A stretch of DNA of 64,000 bases. Source: SKHV01 sp963678565 (lineage in GTDB: Bacteria; Bacteroidota; Bacteroidia; Bacteroidales; Prolixibacteraceae). The notes under the pieces were generated by a model, which was given only the letters and a program-made list of their open reading frames with translations, was not told where the DNA came from and did no database searches. Both the position numbers and the translations under genes were made by a program. Positions 35,609 through 44,793 of this stretch are shown in pieces. Where the stretch lies: the NCBI GenBank assembly GCA_963678565.1, contig OY782875.1, positions 3,162,001 to 3,226,000 of the forward strand. The letters run 5' to 3'. Numbering within the stretch: the stretch's first letter is position 1; every line of letters starts with the position of its first letter.

Positions 35609-36604
35609 ATGATGAGTAATTATACATACGCTAATCCGCAAATGTTCTATCTATTGTTGGGTTTAGTCCCAATGATAGCATGGTATATATTACGCCAAAA
35701 GAAATTTAGCGCAAGCTTACAAATTTCAACATTGAAAGGTTTAGCCAATGCACCAAAAACGTGGAAGCACTATTTGCGACATTTAATTTTTGCAATGCGT
35801 GTATTGGTAATTGCATTATTGATTGTTGTACTGGCACGTCCACAGTCTGCCGAGAATTGGGAAAATGTAAATACCGAAGGAATCGATATCATCATGTCGA
35901 TCGACGTTTCAAGCAGTATGTTGGCGCGAGATTTAGAACCTGATCGTTTAGATGCTGCGAAAGATGTAGCATCTACTTTTATTTCGGGGCGCCCCTACGA
36001 TAGAATTGGCTTAGTGGTTTTTGCCGCCGAATCGTTTACGCAATGCCCCTTAACAACCAATCATGCGGTAGTGAGTAACATGTTGCGCGAAACCGAAACC
36101 GGAATTTTGGAAGATGGAACAGCAATAGGAAATGGCTTGGCAACTTCAGTATCCCGCTTAAAAGAAAGTGATGCACTAAGTCGCGTGGTGATTTTGCTTA
36201 CCGACGGTTCTAACAACAGAGGCGAAATTCCCCCTTTAACTGCCGCTGAAATAGCAAAAACCTATGGCGTGCGTGTTTATACCATCGGGGTCGGAACCGA
36301 AGGAATGGCTCCTTATCCTGTGCAAACACCTTTTGGAATAAGAACTCAAAATGTTCAGGTTAAGATAGATGAAGAAACCTTGCAAAGCATAGCCGATATT
36401 ACCGGCGGAAAATACTTTAGAGCTACCGATAACGAGAAACTAAAAAACATATACGAAGAAATTGATGCACTGGAAAAATCAAAAATTGAAGTAAAAGAAT
36501 TCAGCAGAAAAAAAGAAGAGTTTTTACCCTTTGCTTTAACTGCAGGACTTTTATTAATTCTTAGTGTTTTAATGAAAATCTCTGTTTTCAGGAATATTCC
36601 TTAA
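35609..36604 (+). CDS. batA: BatA-like VWA membrane protein
   Basis: 331 aa. N-terminal membrane segments (about 11-28 and 58-76), then a VWA domain with an intact metal-ion site: D99-x-S101-x-S103 (SIDVSSSML), Thr in DGTAIGNG and Asp in LLTDGSNN. A final membrane helix (FALTAGLLLILSVLMKI) closes the protein, so the domain faces the periplasm. The Bat proteins were named in Bacteroides fragilis for aerotolerance; molecular role unsettled. The start may be Met1 or Met2. Confidence 0.9.
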   Translation: MMSNYTYANPQMFYLLLGLVPMIAWYILRQKKFSASLQISTLKGLANAPKTWKHYLRHLIFAMRVLVIALLIVVLARPQSAENWENVNTEGIDIIMSIDVSSSMLARDLEPDRLDAAKDVASTFISGRPYDRIGLVVFAAESFTQCPLTTNHAVVSNMLRETETGILEDGTAIGNGLATSVSRLKESDALSRVVILLTDGSNNRGEIPPLTAAEIAKTYGVRVYTIGVGTEGMAPYPVQTPFGIRTQNVQVKIDEETLQSIADITGGKYFRATDNEKLKNIYEEIDALEKSKIEVKEFSRKKEEFLPFALTAGLLLILSVLMKISVFRNIP

Positions 36605-36634
36605 AACACACAGTTCATCTAAAAAATTGAAGAT

Positions 36635-37690
36635 ATGGAAATGTTCAGATTTGGAAATCCAACTGCACTCTACTTTTTAGCATTAATACCAATTTTAATT
36701 GGTTTATTTATATTTTTCCGAATTCAACGAAAAAAGGCAATCAAAGCCTTTGGTAATCCGGAAACATTGGCTCCATTAATGCCCAATGCATCAAGCAATC
36801 GACCGGGATGGAAATTTACCCTCGCATTGCTATCCTTAGCTTTTATCATTATTGGTGCGGCACGCCCACAGTTTGGTTCAAAACTACAGAATATAAAACG
36901 CGAAGGAGTTGAAGTAATTATTGCCTTAGACGTTTCAAATAGTATGATGGCCGAAGACATTCAGCCAAACCGATTGGAAAGAGCCAAACGTGCCATTTCA
37001 AGATTAACTGAGAAACTCGATAACGACAAAATTGGCTTGATTGTTTTCGCAGGCGATGCATATACACAAATCCCAATTACTACCGATTATACCTCTGCAA
37101 AAATGTTCTTGTCGTCAATCAACACCTCAATGATTCCACGCCAGGGAACAGCCATAGGTTCGGCCATCGATTTAGCAATGAACTCATTCTCGCCCGATAC
37201 AGAGGCAAGCAAAGCCATCATCATTATTACCGATGGAGAAAACCACGAAGATGATGCCAACGAAATTGCCAAAGCTGCCAGCGAAGAAGACATTATTGTA
37301 CATACCATTGGTATGGGATTACCTCAGGGAGGACCAATTCCGATTTATAACGCCAACGGACAAAAAGACTTCAGAAAAGATAAAGATGGAAATGTGGTTG
37401 TCACCAAATTAAACGAGTCGATGCTTCAAGAAATTGCAGCCAACGGAGGTGGAACTTATGTTCGCGCTAACAATACTGAAGTGGGGATCAATAAAATTTT
37501 TGATGAAATCAACAAAATGGATAAAACCGAATTGGAATCAAGAACGTATGCCGATTACAACGACCAGTTTTTCTATTTCATTTTGTTTGCATTGATCTTG
37601 ATTGTTGCCGATTTTCTCGTACTTGAAAGAAAAAACAAGCTACTAAAAAATGTACGTTTGTTTGGTAACGAAAAGAAGCTTAAACTTTAA
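36635..37690 (+). CDS. batB: BatB-like VWA membrane protein
   Basis: 351 aa. Paralogue of BatA with the same layout: two N-terminal membrane helices (LYFLALIPILIGLFIFF; FTLALLSLAFIIIGAA), a VWA domain with D99-x-S101-x-S103 (ALDVSNSMM), RQGTAIGSAID and IITDGENHEDD completing the MIDAS, and a C-terminal membrane helix (FYFILFALILIVADFLVL). It lies 30 nt downstream of batA. Probably forms a hetero-complex with BatA. Confidence 0.9.
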   Translation: MEMFRFGNPTALYFLALIPILIGLFIFFRIQRKKAIKAFGNPETLAPLMPNASSNRPGWKFTLALLSLAFIIIGAARPQFGSKLQNIKREGVEVIIALDVSNSMMAEDIQPNRLERAKRAISRLTEKLDNDKIGLIVFAGDAYTQIPITTDYTSAKMFLSSINTSMIPRQGTAIGSAIDLAMNSFSPDTEASKAIIIITDGENHEDDANEIAKAASEEDIIVHTIGMGLPQGGPIPIYNANGQKDFRKDKDGNVVVTKLNESMLQEIAANGGGTYVRANNTEVGINKIFDEINKMDKTELESRTYADYNDQFFYFILFALILIVADFLVLERKNKLLKNVRLFGNEKKLKL

Positions 37691-37710
37691 TTATTGAAAG
37701 ATTGAATCAG

Positions 37711-38388
37711 ATGAAAAAATATATATTCTTCCTACTATTTTCAATAATCGCCATCAGCGGATGGTCGCAAAAAGAGCGAAAATTTATTCGCGAAGGAAAT
37801 CGAAATTACGAAAAGGCAATTGCCGATACAGCAAAAGTAGATACTTCGATGTATCAATTGGCTGAAACGTCGTACAGAAAAGCATTAGATGTTAAAGCCA
37901 ACGATTTTAAAAGCCTGTTTAATATTGGAGATGCACTTTTCAAGCAAAACAAAATGGTCGAAGCTCAAAGTCAGTTTGAAGAGATTTTAGAATTAGCGCC
38001 AACAAAAGAAGATAAAGCCAACACCTATTTCAATATCGGAAACGCTTTATTGGCGCAACAAAAACTCGATGAAAGTATTGATGCTTACAAGGATGCCTTA
38101 CGCAACAATCCAAGCGATTTACAAGCAAAATACAATTTAGAATTTGTTCGCTTCTTAAAAAACAAACAAGAACAACAAGAAAACCAGCAGCAAGAAAAAC
38201 AAGAACCACCTACGGAGTATGCTAAGAAATTGAAAAAAACAGCACAGGAATTAGTTGCAGAAAGACGATATATGGAAGCATACTCCTTAATGAAAGAAGG
38301 GGAAAATGTAGATCCGACTGTAAAGAATTTCGAAGATTTTACCAACAGAATACGTGCAATCATTCAAATAAGTGATTTTAAGCAATGA
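37711..38388 (+). CDS. batC: BatC-like TPR protein
   Basis: 225 aa. Signal peptide (YIFFLLFSIIAISGWSQ) and three TPR-type repeats (DTSMYQLAETSYRKALDV; FKSLFNIGDALFKQNKMVEAQ; ANTYFNIGNALLAQQKLDESI), then a Gln/Glu-rich stretch (about 150-165) and a helical tail. The ATG at 37711 is preferred to an in-frame TTG at 37702. It overlaps the next gene by 4 nt (ATGA), showing translational coupling. Confidence 0.85.
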   Translation: MKKYIFFLLFSIIAISGWSQKERKFIREGNRNYEKAIADTAKVDTSMYQLAETSYRKALDVKANDFKSLFNIGDALFKQNKMVEAQSQFEEILELAPTKEDKANTYFNIGNALLAQQKLDESIDAYKDALRNNPSDLQAKYNLEFVRFLKNKQEQQENQQQEKQEPPTEYAKKLKKTAQELVAERRYMEAYSLMKEGENVDPTVKNFEDFTNRIRAIIQISDFKQ

Positions 38389-38933
38389 AAAAAATATTAA
38401 TTATTATACTATTTATTCCAACAATTGGTTGGGCTCAGAAAGCAGGTGATTACTTTCACGATTCATCTAATTTATATATTAACCAAAAATTAGATGAAGC
38501 ACTTTCTGTTGTAAACAAAGGTTTAGAGGAGTATCCCAACAATGCTAAATTAATTGATCTAAGGGATCTCATTATAAAGGAAAAAGAAGAAAAAGAGAAA
38601 AATAAGAACCAGAACAAAGATAAGAACCAGGACCAGGATCAAAACAAAGATCAAAATCAAGACCAACAGCAGAATCAAGACCAGAAAAACGATCAAAATA
38701 AAGATCAGCAAGACCAAGAAGAGCAACAAAAGAAAAACCAACAAAATCAGGATCAGCAAAATAAAGATCAAGAGAAAGATCAGCAACAGCAGCAGCAACA
38801 ACCTAAAATTTCAAAACAAAATGCAGAGCAAATGCTAAAAGCCTTGCAAAACGATGAGAAAGAAACCCAAGAAAAAGTGAAAAAAATGAAAGCTGCAAAA
38901 GCTGAGCGCTATAAAACCGATAAAGATTGGTAA
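38385..38933 (+). CDS. Exported TPR-like protein with Asp/Gln/Lys/Asn low-complexity tract
   Basis: 182 aa. Signal peptide (IIILFIPTIGWAQ), one TPR-like hairpin (residues 18-62), then about 75 residues made almost only of K, N, Q, D and E in repeating KDQ/NQDQ units (about 38583-38805), and a conserved short C-terminus (ISKQNAEQMLKALQNDEKET). This looks like the C-terminal half of a BatC-type protein carried by a separate gene. The polar tract is probably disordered. Between batC and batD in the operon. Confidence 0.75.
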   Translation: MKKILIIILFIPTIGWAQKAGDYFHDSSNLYINQKLDEALSVVNKGLEEYPNNAKLIDLRDLIIKEKEEKEKNKNQNKDKNQDQDQNKDQNQDQQQNQDQKNDQNKDQQDQEEQQKKNQQNQDQQNKDQEKDQQQQQQQPKISKQNAEQMLKALQNDEKETQEKVKKMKAAKAERYKTDKDW

Positions 38934-38979
38934 TGATTCGTTAGTTTTGTTCACAAATTGATTGAAAACAGTAAAACCA

Positions 38980-40791
38980 ATGATACGTAAATTATTAATA
39001 ATATTTTCTATTCTCTGGATTGCCTTACAGGCCAATGCCGACGATGTTAGATTCAAGATGTCGGCACCAAGCATTGTTACCCTTGGCGAACAGTTTAGCT
39101 TAACGCTTCAATTAAATGCTAAAGGCGATAACTTACGTATGGCTTCCATCGATAATTTTGATGTTTTATACGGCCCCACTCGATCTGTAAGCAGTAGTAC
39201 TCAATATATAAATGGTAAAGTAACAAAAAACACAAGTTATACATACACCTATGTTTTGAGGGGAAAAAAAGAGGGGAAATTTACGATAGCGCCTGCAACC
39301 ATTAAATCCGATCGTAAGGTTTATGAGTCGAACTCAATAAATATTGAAGTAATAAAAGGACGGACAGGAAATAGTCAACCACAAAATCAGCAGCAACAAA
39401 ACACGCAACAATCATCAAATGGTATTTCAAGTAATGATATCTTTATTAAATACGATGTTGATAAAACCAATGTTTACAAAGGCGAAATTATTACAGCTGA
39501 GTTAAAATTATATACAAGAATTAGTGTAAGTTCAATTGTAGATCAAGAATTACCTTCTTTTGAGGGTTTCTGGACACAGGATTTGGATCAACAACAAACC
39601 CAAACCCGCGAGGCTATTGATGGAATAATTTACAATGTAATTACGATTGCTAAAACGAAGTTGATTCCTCAACAAAGCGGAAAATTAACCATCGAGCCTG
39701 CTAATATTGTATTCAACATTCAGCAACGTGTTGCTCCAACGAGTGTGTTCGACGATTTCTTCGGAAGTGTTCGGAACATACAAAAACCAACATCAACTCC
39801 AAGGGTTACTATAAACGTAAAAGACTTACCTCCTGCCCCTGCTGGATTTAAAGGTGCCGTTGGTCAATTCAAATTGAATTCCGAAATCGACAAATACACT
39901 TTAAAAGCGAATGAAGCCATAAATATTCGCACTCAAATATCGGGAAATGGTAACTTAAAGCATATCAATCCGATTGCCTATGATTTTCCTCCCGATTTTG
40001 AGGTTTACGATCCTAATACAAATTACAATATCAAAGCAACCGATACTGGAATAATTGGCTCAACATCATTCGAACAGGTAATTATTCCTCGATATGAAGG
40101 AACGTTTACAATTCCGGCAAAAGCCTTTGTATTTTTCAATCCTCAAACTAAAAAATACCAAACACTTTATACAAAAGAATTTAAAATCAATGTAGAAGCT
40201 GGTGATGAAAACCAAAATACGGCTATTGTTTCTAGCTTATCGAAAGAAGATGTTCAATTTATTGGTGAGGACATTCGCTTTATAAAAAAGAAGAATGCAA
40301 AAATTCATCAGATCAATCAGTTTTTTATTGCAACGCCAATGTTCTTCCTGCTATATTTAATCGCCTTGGTATTGTTTATTGGGGTATTAATTTGGCAACG
40401 TAAACTTGCAAAAGACAATGCCAATGCTGCTTTAATGCGCAATAAAAAAGCCAGTAAAATGGCTCGGAAACATTTAAAAGCAGCTGCCGAATGTGTGAAG
40501 AAAAACGATACTGATCAATTCTACGATGCTTTATTGAAAGCCTTTTGGGGCTATTTAAGCGATAAACTAAATATTTCAATGGCCGATCTGAATCGCGACA
40601 ATGCACGTACAACTCTAAAAAGTTATCAGGTGAAAGATGAAACAATCGATGACTTTATCGAAATGGTAGATGTTTGCGAAATGGCTCGCTATGCACCCTC
40701 GGCAAGCAGCATGGAGATTGGCGATTTTTATAAAAAAGCAGAAAAATTAATTACTCAGTTTGAGAAACAAATAAGAAAAAAAGTAGCCTAA
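38980..40791 (+). CDS. batD: BatD-like membrane protein
   Basis: 603 aa. Signal peptide (IIFSILWIALQANA), three or four tandem beta domains in the periplasm (MSAPSIVTLGEQFSLTLQLN; FIKYDVDKTNVYKGEIITA; FKGAVGQFKLNSEIDKYTL), a membrane helix near residue 445-463 (FFLLYLIALVLFIGVLIW) and a cytoplasmic helical domain (YDALLKAFWGYLSDKL) like that of the 34598 gene. Met1 is ATG 38980; the in-frame TTG 18 nt earlier is rejected. It overlaps batE by one base. Confidence 0.9.
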   Translation: MIRKLLIIFSILWIALQANADDVRFKMSAPSIVTLGEQFSLTLQLNAKGDNLRMASIDNFDVLYGPTRSVSSSTQYINGKVTKNTSYTYTYVLRGKKEGKFTIAPATIKSDRKVYESNSINIEVIKGRTGNSQPQNQQQQNTQQSSNGISSNDIFIKYDVDKTNVYKGEIITAELKLYTRISVSSIVDQELPSFEGFWTQDLDQQQTQTREAIDGIIYNVITIAKTKLIPQQSGKLTIEPANIVFNIQQRVAPTSVFDDFFGSVRNIQKPTSTPRVTINVKDLPPAPAGFKGAVGQFKLNSEIDKYTLKANEAINIRTQISGNGNLKHINPIAYDFPPDFEVYDPNTNYNIKATDTGIIGSTSFEQVIIPRYEGTFTIPAKAFVFFNPQTKKYQTLYTKEFKINVEAGDENQNTAIVSSLSKEDVQFIGEDIRFIKKKNAKIHQINQFFIATPMFFLLYLIALVLFIGVLIWQRKLAKDNANAALMRNKKASKMARKHLKAAAECVKKNDTDQFYDALLKAFWGYLSDKLNISMADLNRDNARTTLKSYQVKDETIDDFIEMVDVCEMARYAPSASSMEIGDFYKKAEKLITQFEKQIRKKVA

Positions 40792-41543
40792 TGAGACGAA
40801 TTTTAATCATACTTACAACGCTAATGATTTCAATTAGTTTACATGCCAATGTTGCAGACTCATTAGCAAGTGGTAACGAAGCCTACCAAGCAGAAAAATA
40901 CGAACAAGCAATCAATGCCTACCAATCGATTCTCGATCAGGACATGGAATCGCTTGAAGTTTATTTTAACATGGCCAATGCCTATTATAAATCGGGAGAT
41001 TTGGCCAATGCTATTTTATATTACGAAAAAGCAAAGTTATTGGCGCCAAACGATGAAGATATTCAGTTTAATTTAGAACTGGCCAATAAGTTTGTGGTAG
41101 ATAAAATCGATTCGCTCCCTCAACCATTCTTTGTAAAATGGATGAACGGCATTGGGAACCTATTACATGCCGATCAGTGGGGGTACGCCAGCATTGTCTT
41201 ATTTGTTTTAGCTTTAATTTTAGGAGCAATTTATTTCATCAGTGGAAAACCTTCCATAAAAAAACTAACATTCTCCTTTGGGATAGTGATGCTCTTACTA
41301 TCGTTTATTTCTTTTGGATTTGGTTACAAGGAAAAAAATAAAATTCAAAATAGAAATACAGCCATTGTTTTTGCTCCAACGGTAACAGTAAAAGCTTCGC
41401 CCGACAATAGCGGAACAGCTTTGTTTGTTGTGCACGAAGGATTGAAAGTTGAAATTATTGAAGAATTAGGCAACTGGATTGAAATCAGAATTTCGGATGG
41501 CAATACCGGATGGGTTAAAAAAGAGATTGTAGAGCGAATTTAA
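40791..41543 (+). CDS. batE: BatE-like TPR and SH3-domain membrane protein
   Basis: 250 aa. Signal peptide ending about residue 20 (ISISLHA), two TPRs (LASGNEAYQAEKYEQAINAY; VYFNMANAYYKSGDLANAIL), two membrane helices (about 131-150 and 160-177) and a bacterial SH3 domain at the C-terminus (TVKASPDNSGTALFVVHEG then WIEIRISDGNTGWVKKE). Last gene of the Bat operon, start overlapping the batD stop. The SH3 domain may bind cell wall. Confidence 0.88.
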   Translation: MRRILIILTTLMISISLHANVADSLASGNEAYQAEKYEQAINAYQSILDQDMESLEVYFNMANAYYKSGDLANAILYYEKAKLLAPNDEDIQFNLELANKFVVDKIDSLPQPFFVKWMNGIGNLLHADQWGYASIVLFVLALILGAIYFISGKPSIKKLTFSFGIVMLLLSFISFGFGYKEKNKIQNRNTAIVFAPTVTVKASPDNSGTALFVVHEGLKVEIIEELGNWIEIRISDGNTGWVKKEIVERI

Positions 41544-41663
41544 GTCAAGTTATTTACCGTTAAAATTCAAGCAGTAACCCATTTTTTTCAGTAGATGATC
41601 GTTTCTAAAATATTATTCCAACAAACTTTCGTTAGTTTCGTTTTGTAAATAAAACTATCGCTC

Positions 41664-42146
41664 ATGTTGGATATTATCTTAATCATACTTGGTGTACTAT
41701 TTTTAATTATTGGTTTAGCGGGATGTATCGTACCTGCAATCCCTGGACCTCCATTAACTTACGTTGCCTTACTTTTACTTCAATTTACCGAAAAATATCA
41801 ATTCTCCACTGAATTTATGTTATTATGGGCAGGCATTGCAATCATAATCACGATCTTAGACAATGTAATACCAGTTTGGGGCACTAAAAAATATGGAGGC
41901 GGTAAGAAAGCCATTTGGGGTAGTATTATTGGCCTCTTAATTGGAATGTTTTTATTCCCTCCTATTGGAATAATTGTAGGTCCATTTTTAGGTGCAGTAG
42001 TAGGTGAATTAATCGATGGGAAAGAGACTAGAGCTGCTATTAAATCAGGCTTCGGTGCATTTGTTGGTTTTCTAGGAGGAACCATTTTGAAATTAATCTC
42101 TTCGGGCATGATGATCTACTATTTTTTCGCAAAACTAATTTCGTAA
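41664..42146 (+). CDS. DUF456 family membrane protein
   Basis: 160 aa. Four hydrophobic segments with the Gly/Pro-rich DUF456 pattern: GLAGCIVPAIPGPPLTYVAL, VIPVWGTKKYGGGKKAIWGS and FFLFPPIGIIVGPFLGAVVGEL-type block near residues 95-115, then a glycine-zipper-like GFGAFVGFLGGTILK. Small inner-membrane protein of unknown function, common in Bacteroidota. It lies 120 nt after batE with no clear terminator between. Confidence 0.88.
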   Translation: MLDIILIILGVLFLIIGLAGCIVPAIPGPPLTYVALLLLQFTEKYQFSTEFMLLWAGIAIIITILDNVIPVWGTKKYGGGKKAIWGSIIGLLIGMFLFPPIGIIVGPFLGAVVGELIDGKETRAAIKSGFGAFVGFLGGTILKLISSGMMIYYFFAKLIS

Positions 42147-42295
42147 GTTTTCACAGCAAACACTTTCTGGTATTTCGGGTTATATTGAATAAATAGCTAA
42201 TAATATGATGACTAATAAATTACTTTTAGTTTACATCTCAATTTATTGAAAGCTTTACATTTATTCACATTATAGAAAACCGAAAATACATTTTA

Positions 42296-44080
42296 ATGAG
42301 ATTTTATATTTTAACGCTTCTTTCCATATTATTTATCCACGTTAGTGCACAAGACTTGGTTTTAATTCATACCAACGATATACATTCGCATTTAAATGGG
42401 TTTTCTCCCGAAGCAGAGTATACTCCTTTTTTAAAAGATGACGATCCCACCTTAGGTGGTTTTGCTAGAATAGCTGGTTTTATAAAGCAAGAAAAGCTTA
42501 AAAATGAGGACAAATTATTGGTACTAGATGCCGGTGATTTTCTAATGGGAACTTTGTTCCATACCATTGAACCCAAATATGGTTTTCAGTTAAACTTGAT
42601 GCACGAGATAGGCTATGATTATGTAGCAATTGGAAATCATGAATTCGATTACGGTTTAGAAAAACTTACCGCCATTATTAAAAACAATCAGGAAATAGGA
42701 GACATACCTCAACTGTTGCTAAGCAATAAGATTAAAAACGAAAGTGAAGCAATCATTGAATTCAATAAGTTTTACGACAATAAAACGATTCTACCCTTCG
42801 ACCTTATCGAAAAGAATGGTAAAACAATTGGCATCTTCAGTTTAATGGGCGTTGATGCACAAGAATCGATTCCTTCTATTTATCAATTAGAATTTGAAAA
42901 TGTTGTAAAATCAGCCCGAAAAACAGCCAAGTATTTAAGAAAGCAAGGCGCCGACCTCGTAATTGCACTTTCGCATACAGGAGTTTTAAAATCAAAAAAA
43001 GGGGAATGGCGCGGCGAAGATTATAAAATTGGAAAAGCGATCAATGATATCGATTTAATTATCAGCGGGCACTCTCATTCAGAATTGACTACTCCTTTGC
43101 AGGCAGGAAATACAATGGTGGTTCAAACAGGAGAATACGGACAGAAAGTTGGTAAAATAGAAGTGTTTTTTGGCGTAAGTGGTGAACCTGTTTTCCAGTA
43201 CACTTTAATTCCGATGAATGATCAAATTGAAGCAGATCAATCCATTCAAAAGAAAATCAATCAGCAAGTAGAAATTGTACAAAAAGACTTGCTTGATCAA
43301 TTCAACATTCCTTTTAACGAAACGATCTTTGAAACAAATTTCGATCTGACAAAGCATGAGCAAAATCCCGCTGAAAGCAATCTGGGTCCGTTTGTTGCCG
43401 ATGCGATTTATCATACTGTATACAAAGTCGATCCGGAAGGATTAGATGTTGCCTTGGTTGCTTCAGGAGTAATTCGAAACAATATCAAGCAAGGTGAATA
43501 TGGTAAGCAAAATATTTCAGATATCTTCAACATTATACCTTTAGGAAGAGGTCTTGATTCGATTCCCGGTTCTCCAATTGGTAAATTTTATACAACAGGA
43601 TATGAATTTAAAAGAGTGCTTGAACTTATTTTAGCTGTTGTGCCCAAACATCCTAACTACTATTTATATTTCTCAGGCTTAGAAATTGATTATAATCCGA
43701 ACAAACGAATCTTCAAAAAGATTTCGGACATCCGAATTGGCAATCATCAAAAAGGTTTTAAAAGCATTAACTTTTCAAAAAAAGACACTCAACTAATTAG
43801 TGTTGCAGCCAATGTATACATGATTGGCTTTATAGAAAAACTAACAAAAATGAGTATGGGTTTGGTAAAAGTTCACCCAAAAGATAAACAAGGCAATTTA
43901 ACCACAGCAGAGGCATCGTTAATAGATATTAAGCCAGATCAAAAAGGGATGCAAGAAACTAAAGAATGGTTTGTTGTATACAATTATTTGAAATCATTTA
44001 TCGATCTCGATGGAAACCAAATTCCAGATATTCCAGAACTCTATAAAAACACAAAAAATCCACTATTCAAAATAGAATAA
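42296..44080 (+). CDS. Secreted 5'-nucleotidase / metallophosphoesterase (UshA-like)
   Basis: 594 aa. Signal peptide (YILTLLSILFIHVSAQ). N-terminal calcineurin-like domain with the metal ligands in HTNDIHSHLNGF, DAGDFLMGT, GNHEFDYG and SGHSHSELT; C-terminal 5'-nucleotidase domain (NLGPFVADAIYHTV then VALVASGVIRNNIKQGEYGKQ and NIIPLGRGLDSIPG). Likely hydrolyses extracellular nucleotides or sugar nucleotides to salvage nucleoside and phosphate. It stands alone on the plus strand, converging on the hydrogenase operon. Confidence 0.9.
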   Translation: MRFYILTLLSILFIHVSAQDLVLIHTNDIHSHLNGFSPEAEYTPFLKDDDPTLGGFARIAGFIKQEKLKNEDKLLVLDAGDFLMGTLFHTIEPKYGFQLNLMHEIGYDYVAIGNHEFDYGLEKLTAIIKNNQEIGDIPQLLLSNKIKNESEAIIEFNKFYDNKTILPFDLIEKNGKTIGIFSLMGVDAQESIPSIYQLEFENVVKSARKTAKYLRKQGADLVIALSHTGVLKSKKGEWRGEDYKIGKAINDIDLIISGHSHSELTTPLQAGNTMVVQTGEYGQKVGKIEVFFGVSGEPVFQYTLIPMNDQIEADQSIQKKINQQVEIVQKDLLDQFNIPFNETIFETNFDLTKHEQNPAESNLGPFVADAIYHTVYKVDPEGLDVALVASGVIRNNIKQGEYGKQNISDIFNIIPLGRGLDSIPGSPIGKFYTTGYEFKRVLELILAVVPKHPNYYLYFSGLEIDYNPNKRIFKKISDIRIGNHQKGFKSINFSKKDTQLISVAANVYMIGFIEKLTKMSMGLVKVHPKDKQGNLTTAEASLIDIKPDQKGMQETKEWFVVYNYLKSFIDLDGNQIPDIPELYKNTKNPLFKIE

Positions 44081-44231
44081 AAGTCAACCATTTGTATTCT
44101 TTATCAATTTTATATTCTTCCTTTATATTTTAAGCTCTTTACCATTAAGTCTCAATATCCGATCTTGAACCATTGGATGGAATTCTGGATTTAGCGGAAG
44201 TTGAATTAGTGTTTGCCTTAACCTCCAAATA

Positions 44232-44260
44232 AAAAGGCTGAACCTAATGTCCAGCCTTTT
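44232..44260 (-). terminator. Terminator of the hydrogenase operon
   Basis: Stem AAAAGGCTG / CAGCCTTTT (44232-44240, 44252-44260), extendable inward by three pairs. On the minus strand it is followed by TTTTTATTT. It lies 17 nt after the hydC stop at 44278 and may also stop the 5'-nucleotidase transcript coming from the other side. Confidence 0.8.
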
Positions 44261-44277
44261 ATATAATTTAGTATTTG

Positions 44278-44775
44278 TTATCCCTGACAAACCACCTCTT
44301 TGCGGTATTCGGCAATGATCTTCTTTACATCGCTTGGTGCTACTCGGCCATGAACCTTTTCGCCCACCATAACTACCGGAGCCAATCCACATGCACCAAC
44401 ACAACGCAAAGCGCTGATTGAGAATTTACCATCGGCAGTTGTTTCACCAGCATCAATTTTCAACTGTCGTTTAAATTCATCCAATACTTGTTCGGCTCCG
44501 CGTACATAACACGCAGTACCCATACATACTGAAATTGGGTTTTCGCCCTTTGGTAACATGGTAAAGAATGAATAAAAAGTTACCACGCCATACACTTTGG
44601 CAGAAGAAACATTTAATTCTTTTCCTATTAATTCTTGTACTTCGGCAGGTAGATAGCCGAATTTATGCTGAACCTGGTGTAAAACGTTGATCAGTTCTCC
44701 TTCTTTATTTCCGAAACTGGCACAAACTTCCTTGATCAGGTTCGTAGCGTATTCTGTTAATTTTACTTTTGGCAT
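44278..44775 (-). CDS. hydC: NuoE-like subunit of the electron-bifurcating [FeFe] hydrogenase
   Basis: 165 aa. Thioredoxin-like 2Fe-2S protein with ligands C84, C89 (ISVCMGTACYVRG) and C125, C129 (LRCVGACGLAP). An N-terminal helical domain carries the NuoE pattern LINVLHQVQHKFGYLPAEV. It works with HydB to pass electrons from NADH. Last gene of the ten-gene operon, 18 nt after hydA. Complete trimer genes (hydB-hydA-hydC) are adjacent. Confidence 0.92.
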   Translation of the reverse strand: MPKVKLTEYATNLIKEVCASFGNKEGELINVLHQVQHKFGYLPAEVQELIGKELNVSSAKVYGVVTFYSFFTMLPKGENPISVCMGTACYVRGAEQVLDEFKRQLKIDAGETTADGKFSISALRCVGACGLAPVVMVGEKVHGRVAPSDVKKIIAEYRKEVVCQG

Positions 44776-44793
44776 AATCGAAACGTTTTACAA

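Noticed and set aside
38559..38801. Minus-strand ORF very rich in Leu/Ile/Val resembling a membrane protein
   Set aside because: It is the complement of the KDQ/NQDQ codon repeats in the Bat-operon gene; composition is an artefact.
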